Part shown: in pieces, positions 63,240 to 64,000 of the stretch
Layout of the letters: every line of letters starts with the position of its first letter
Position numbering within the stretch: the first letter of the stretch is position 1
Assembly: GCA_963830205.1 (NCBI GenBank)
Contig: CAWHLP010000009.1
Coordinates: forward strand, 32,194-96,193
Direction of reading: 5' to 3'
Source of the DNA: CAVSRC01 sp963830205
GTDB taxonomy: Bacteria > Pseudomonadota > Alphaproteobacteria > Rhizobiales > Kaistiaceae
Length of the DNA: 64,000 nucleotides
Notes under the pieces: generated by a model
Databases searched by the model: none
What the model saw: the letters and a program-made list of their open reading frames with translations, nothing else
What the model was told of the DNA's origin: nothing
Program-made: the position numbers and the translations under genes

Positions 63240-64000
63240 CTAGCTGATGGCCAGCGCCGCCGCCTTCTCGATCGCGAGGCCCGCCGCGTATTGCTCGAGC
63301 CACTTGGCGTAGCCGGCGACATCGGCCGGGTCCGGCTTCGCCACGTCGAGCTTGGCGCTCGCGAACACGCGCCTCCCGAGGTAGTCGCCGAGGCTCTCGC
63401 CCGCGCCGGTGCGCAGGTATTCGGCGAGCACCGCAATGCCCCAGGCGCCACCTTCACTCGCCGTGTCGCCCACGGTCACCGGCGCGCCGATGGCCGCCGC
63501 CAGCAGACGCTGTGCAACCCCGGCGGTCCTGAACATGCCGCCATGCGCGAACATCGAATCGAGCTTCACGCCTTCGCCGTGCAGCACGTTCATGCCGAGG
63601 CTCAGCGTGCCGAAGGCGGCGTAAAGCTGGGTGCGCATGAAGTTGGCGAGCGTCAGGCGGCTGCCGGGCGTGCGCACGACCAGCGGACGCCCCTCGGTCA
63701 GGCCGGTGATCGGCTCCCCGGCCAAGTAGTTGTAGGCAAGCAGCCCGCCGCCATCCGCCTCGCCCTCGAGCGCCGCACCGAAAAGCGCGCCGAAGACGGC
63801 GTTGGCATCCGCCTTCGCCCCAATCGCCTTGGCGAACTCGGTGAACACGCCGGCCCAGGTCCCGAGCTCGCTGGCGCCGTTGTTGCAGTGGACCATCGCC
63901 ACCAGGTCGCCCGCGGGCGTGGTAACGATGTCGAGTTCCTCATGCACCGCGGTCAGGGGCTTTTCGAGCACCACCATGGCGAAGATCGACGTGCCGGCGC
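63240..64000 (-). CDS. FGGY-family carbohydrate kinase, N-terminus beyond window
   Basis: The C-terminal part of a sugar kinase of the FGGY family. The frame is open to the window edge: reading upstream gives AGTSIFAMVVLEKPLTAVHEE, a kinase-domain phrase, so the ATG at 63977 is internal. Further blocks are VAMVHCNNGASEL, SLGMNVLHGEGVKLDSMFA and ASEGGAWGIAVLAEYLR. The sugar substrate (xylulose, ribulose or similar) cannot be assigned. Confidence 0.85.
   Translation of the reverse strand, partial: AGTSIFAMVVLEKPLTAVHEELDIVTTPAGDLVAMVHCNNGASELGTWAGVFTEFAKAIGAKADANAVFGALFGAALEGEADGGGLLAYNYLAGEPITGLTEGRPLVVRTPGSRLTLANFMRTQLYAAFGTLSLGMNVLHGEGVKLDSMFAHGGMFRTAGVAQRLLAAAIGAPVTVGDTASEGGAWGIAVLAEYLRTGAGESLGDYLGRRVFASAKLDVAKPDPADVAGYAKWLEQYAAGLAIEKAAALAIS

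Overview
The window is chromosomal DNA of a GC-rich alphaproteobacterium, most likely Hyphomicrobiales (Rhizobiales). The evidence is gene order: accA/xerD/aroKB, bolA/J-domain/cobS/cobT, and rpmB/DUF3108/SUV3-like helicase/fdxA/carD/rpoH all occur in arrangements familiar from that order. I cannot name a genus. No rRNA, CRISPR array or intact transposase gene was seen.

Positions 1-25,390 are mostly conserved housekeeping genes: a truncated L,D-transpeptidase, accA, a small membrane protein with xerD, aroK-aroB, a CorC-like transporter with a one-base frameshift, an FAD oxidoreductase, bolA, a J-domain protein, cobS, cobT, a phytase-like esterase, an S9 peptidase, rpmB, DUF3108, a helicase, an S4 protein, fdxA, carD, an rpoH-type sigma factor, an M48 protease with a one-base frameshift, an SNase-like protein and tRNA-Arg(CCT).

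Positions 25,390-27,560, just downstream of the tRNA, hold short unrecognised ORFs and an excisionase-like HTH ORF with an internal stop. This looks like the eroded remnant of an integrated element. Positions 27,560-32,181 carry a GntR regulator (one-base frameshift), an MBL-fold hydrolase and a complete TRAP transporter, followed by a broken IS5-type transposase fragment.

Positions 32,500-45,400 are the most unusual part. Two paralogous proteins of about 1,100 residues (beta-helix modules plus seven 49-residue FG-GAP-like repeats) sit in tandem, each behind a copy of the same promoter and leader. A 54-codon ORF resembling part of one repeat lies between them. Next comes a divergent cluster: a Thr-rich exported protein, an HprK-like kinase fused to a GT2 glycosyltransferase and a second glycosyltransferase on the minus strand, with a nucleotidyltransferase and a PqqD-like protein on the plus strand. 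I read this as an HPr-rel-A-type peptide or protein modification system whose Thr-rich protein is probably the substrate. A 273-bp MITE-like element abuts the PqqD-like gene and contributes its stop codon.

Positions 45,468-57,633 form a catabolic and transport island: IclR regulator, HpaI-type aldolase, bicupin, two LVIVD-repeat paralogues flanking a Liv-type ABC transporter (with a fused LivH-LivM permease), a D-2-hydroxyacid dehydrogenase and a BKACE enzyme. The substrate is probably an organic acid or its aldol precursor, but is not identifiable here. Positions 58,000-64,000 hold a ribose-type sugar ABC transporter converging on a galT, galK and FGGY-kinase operon.
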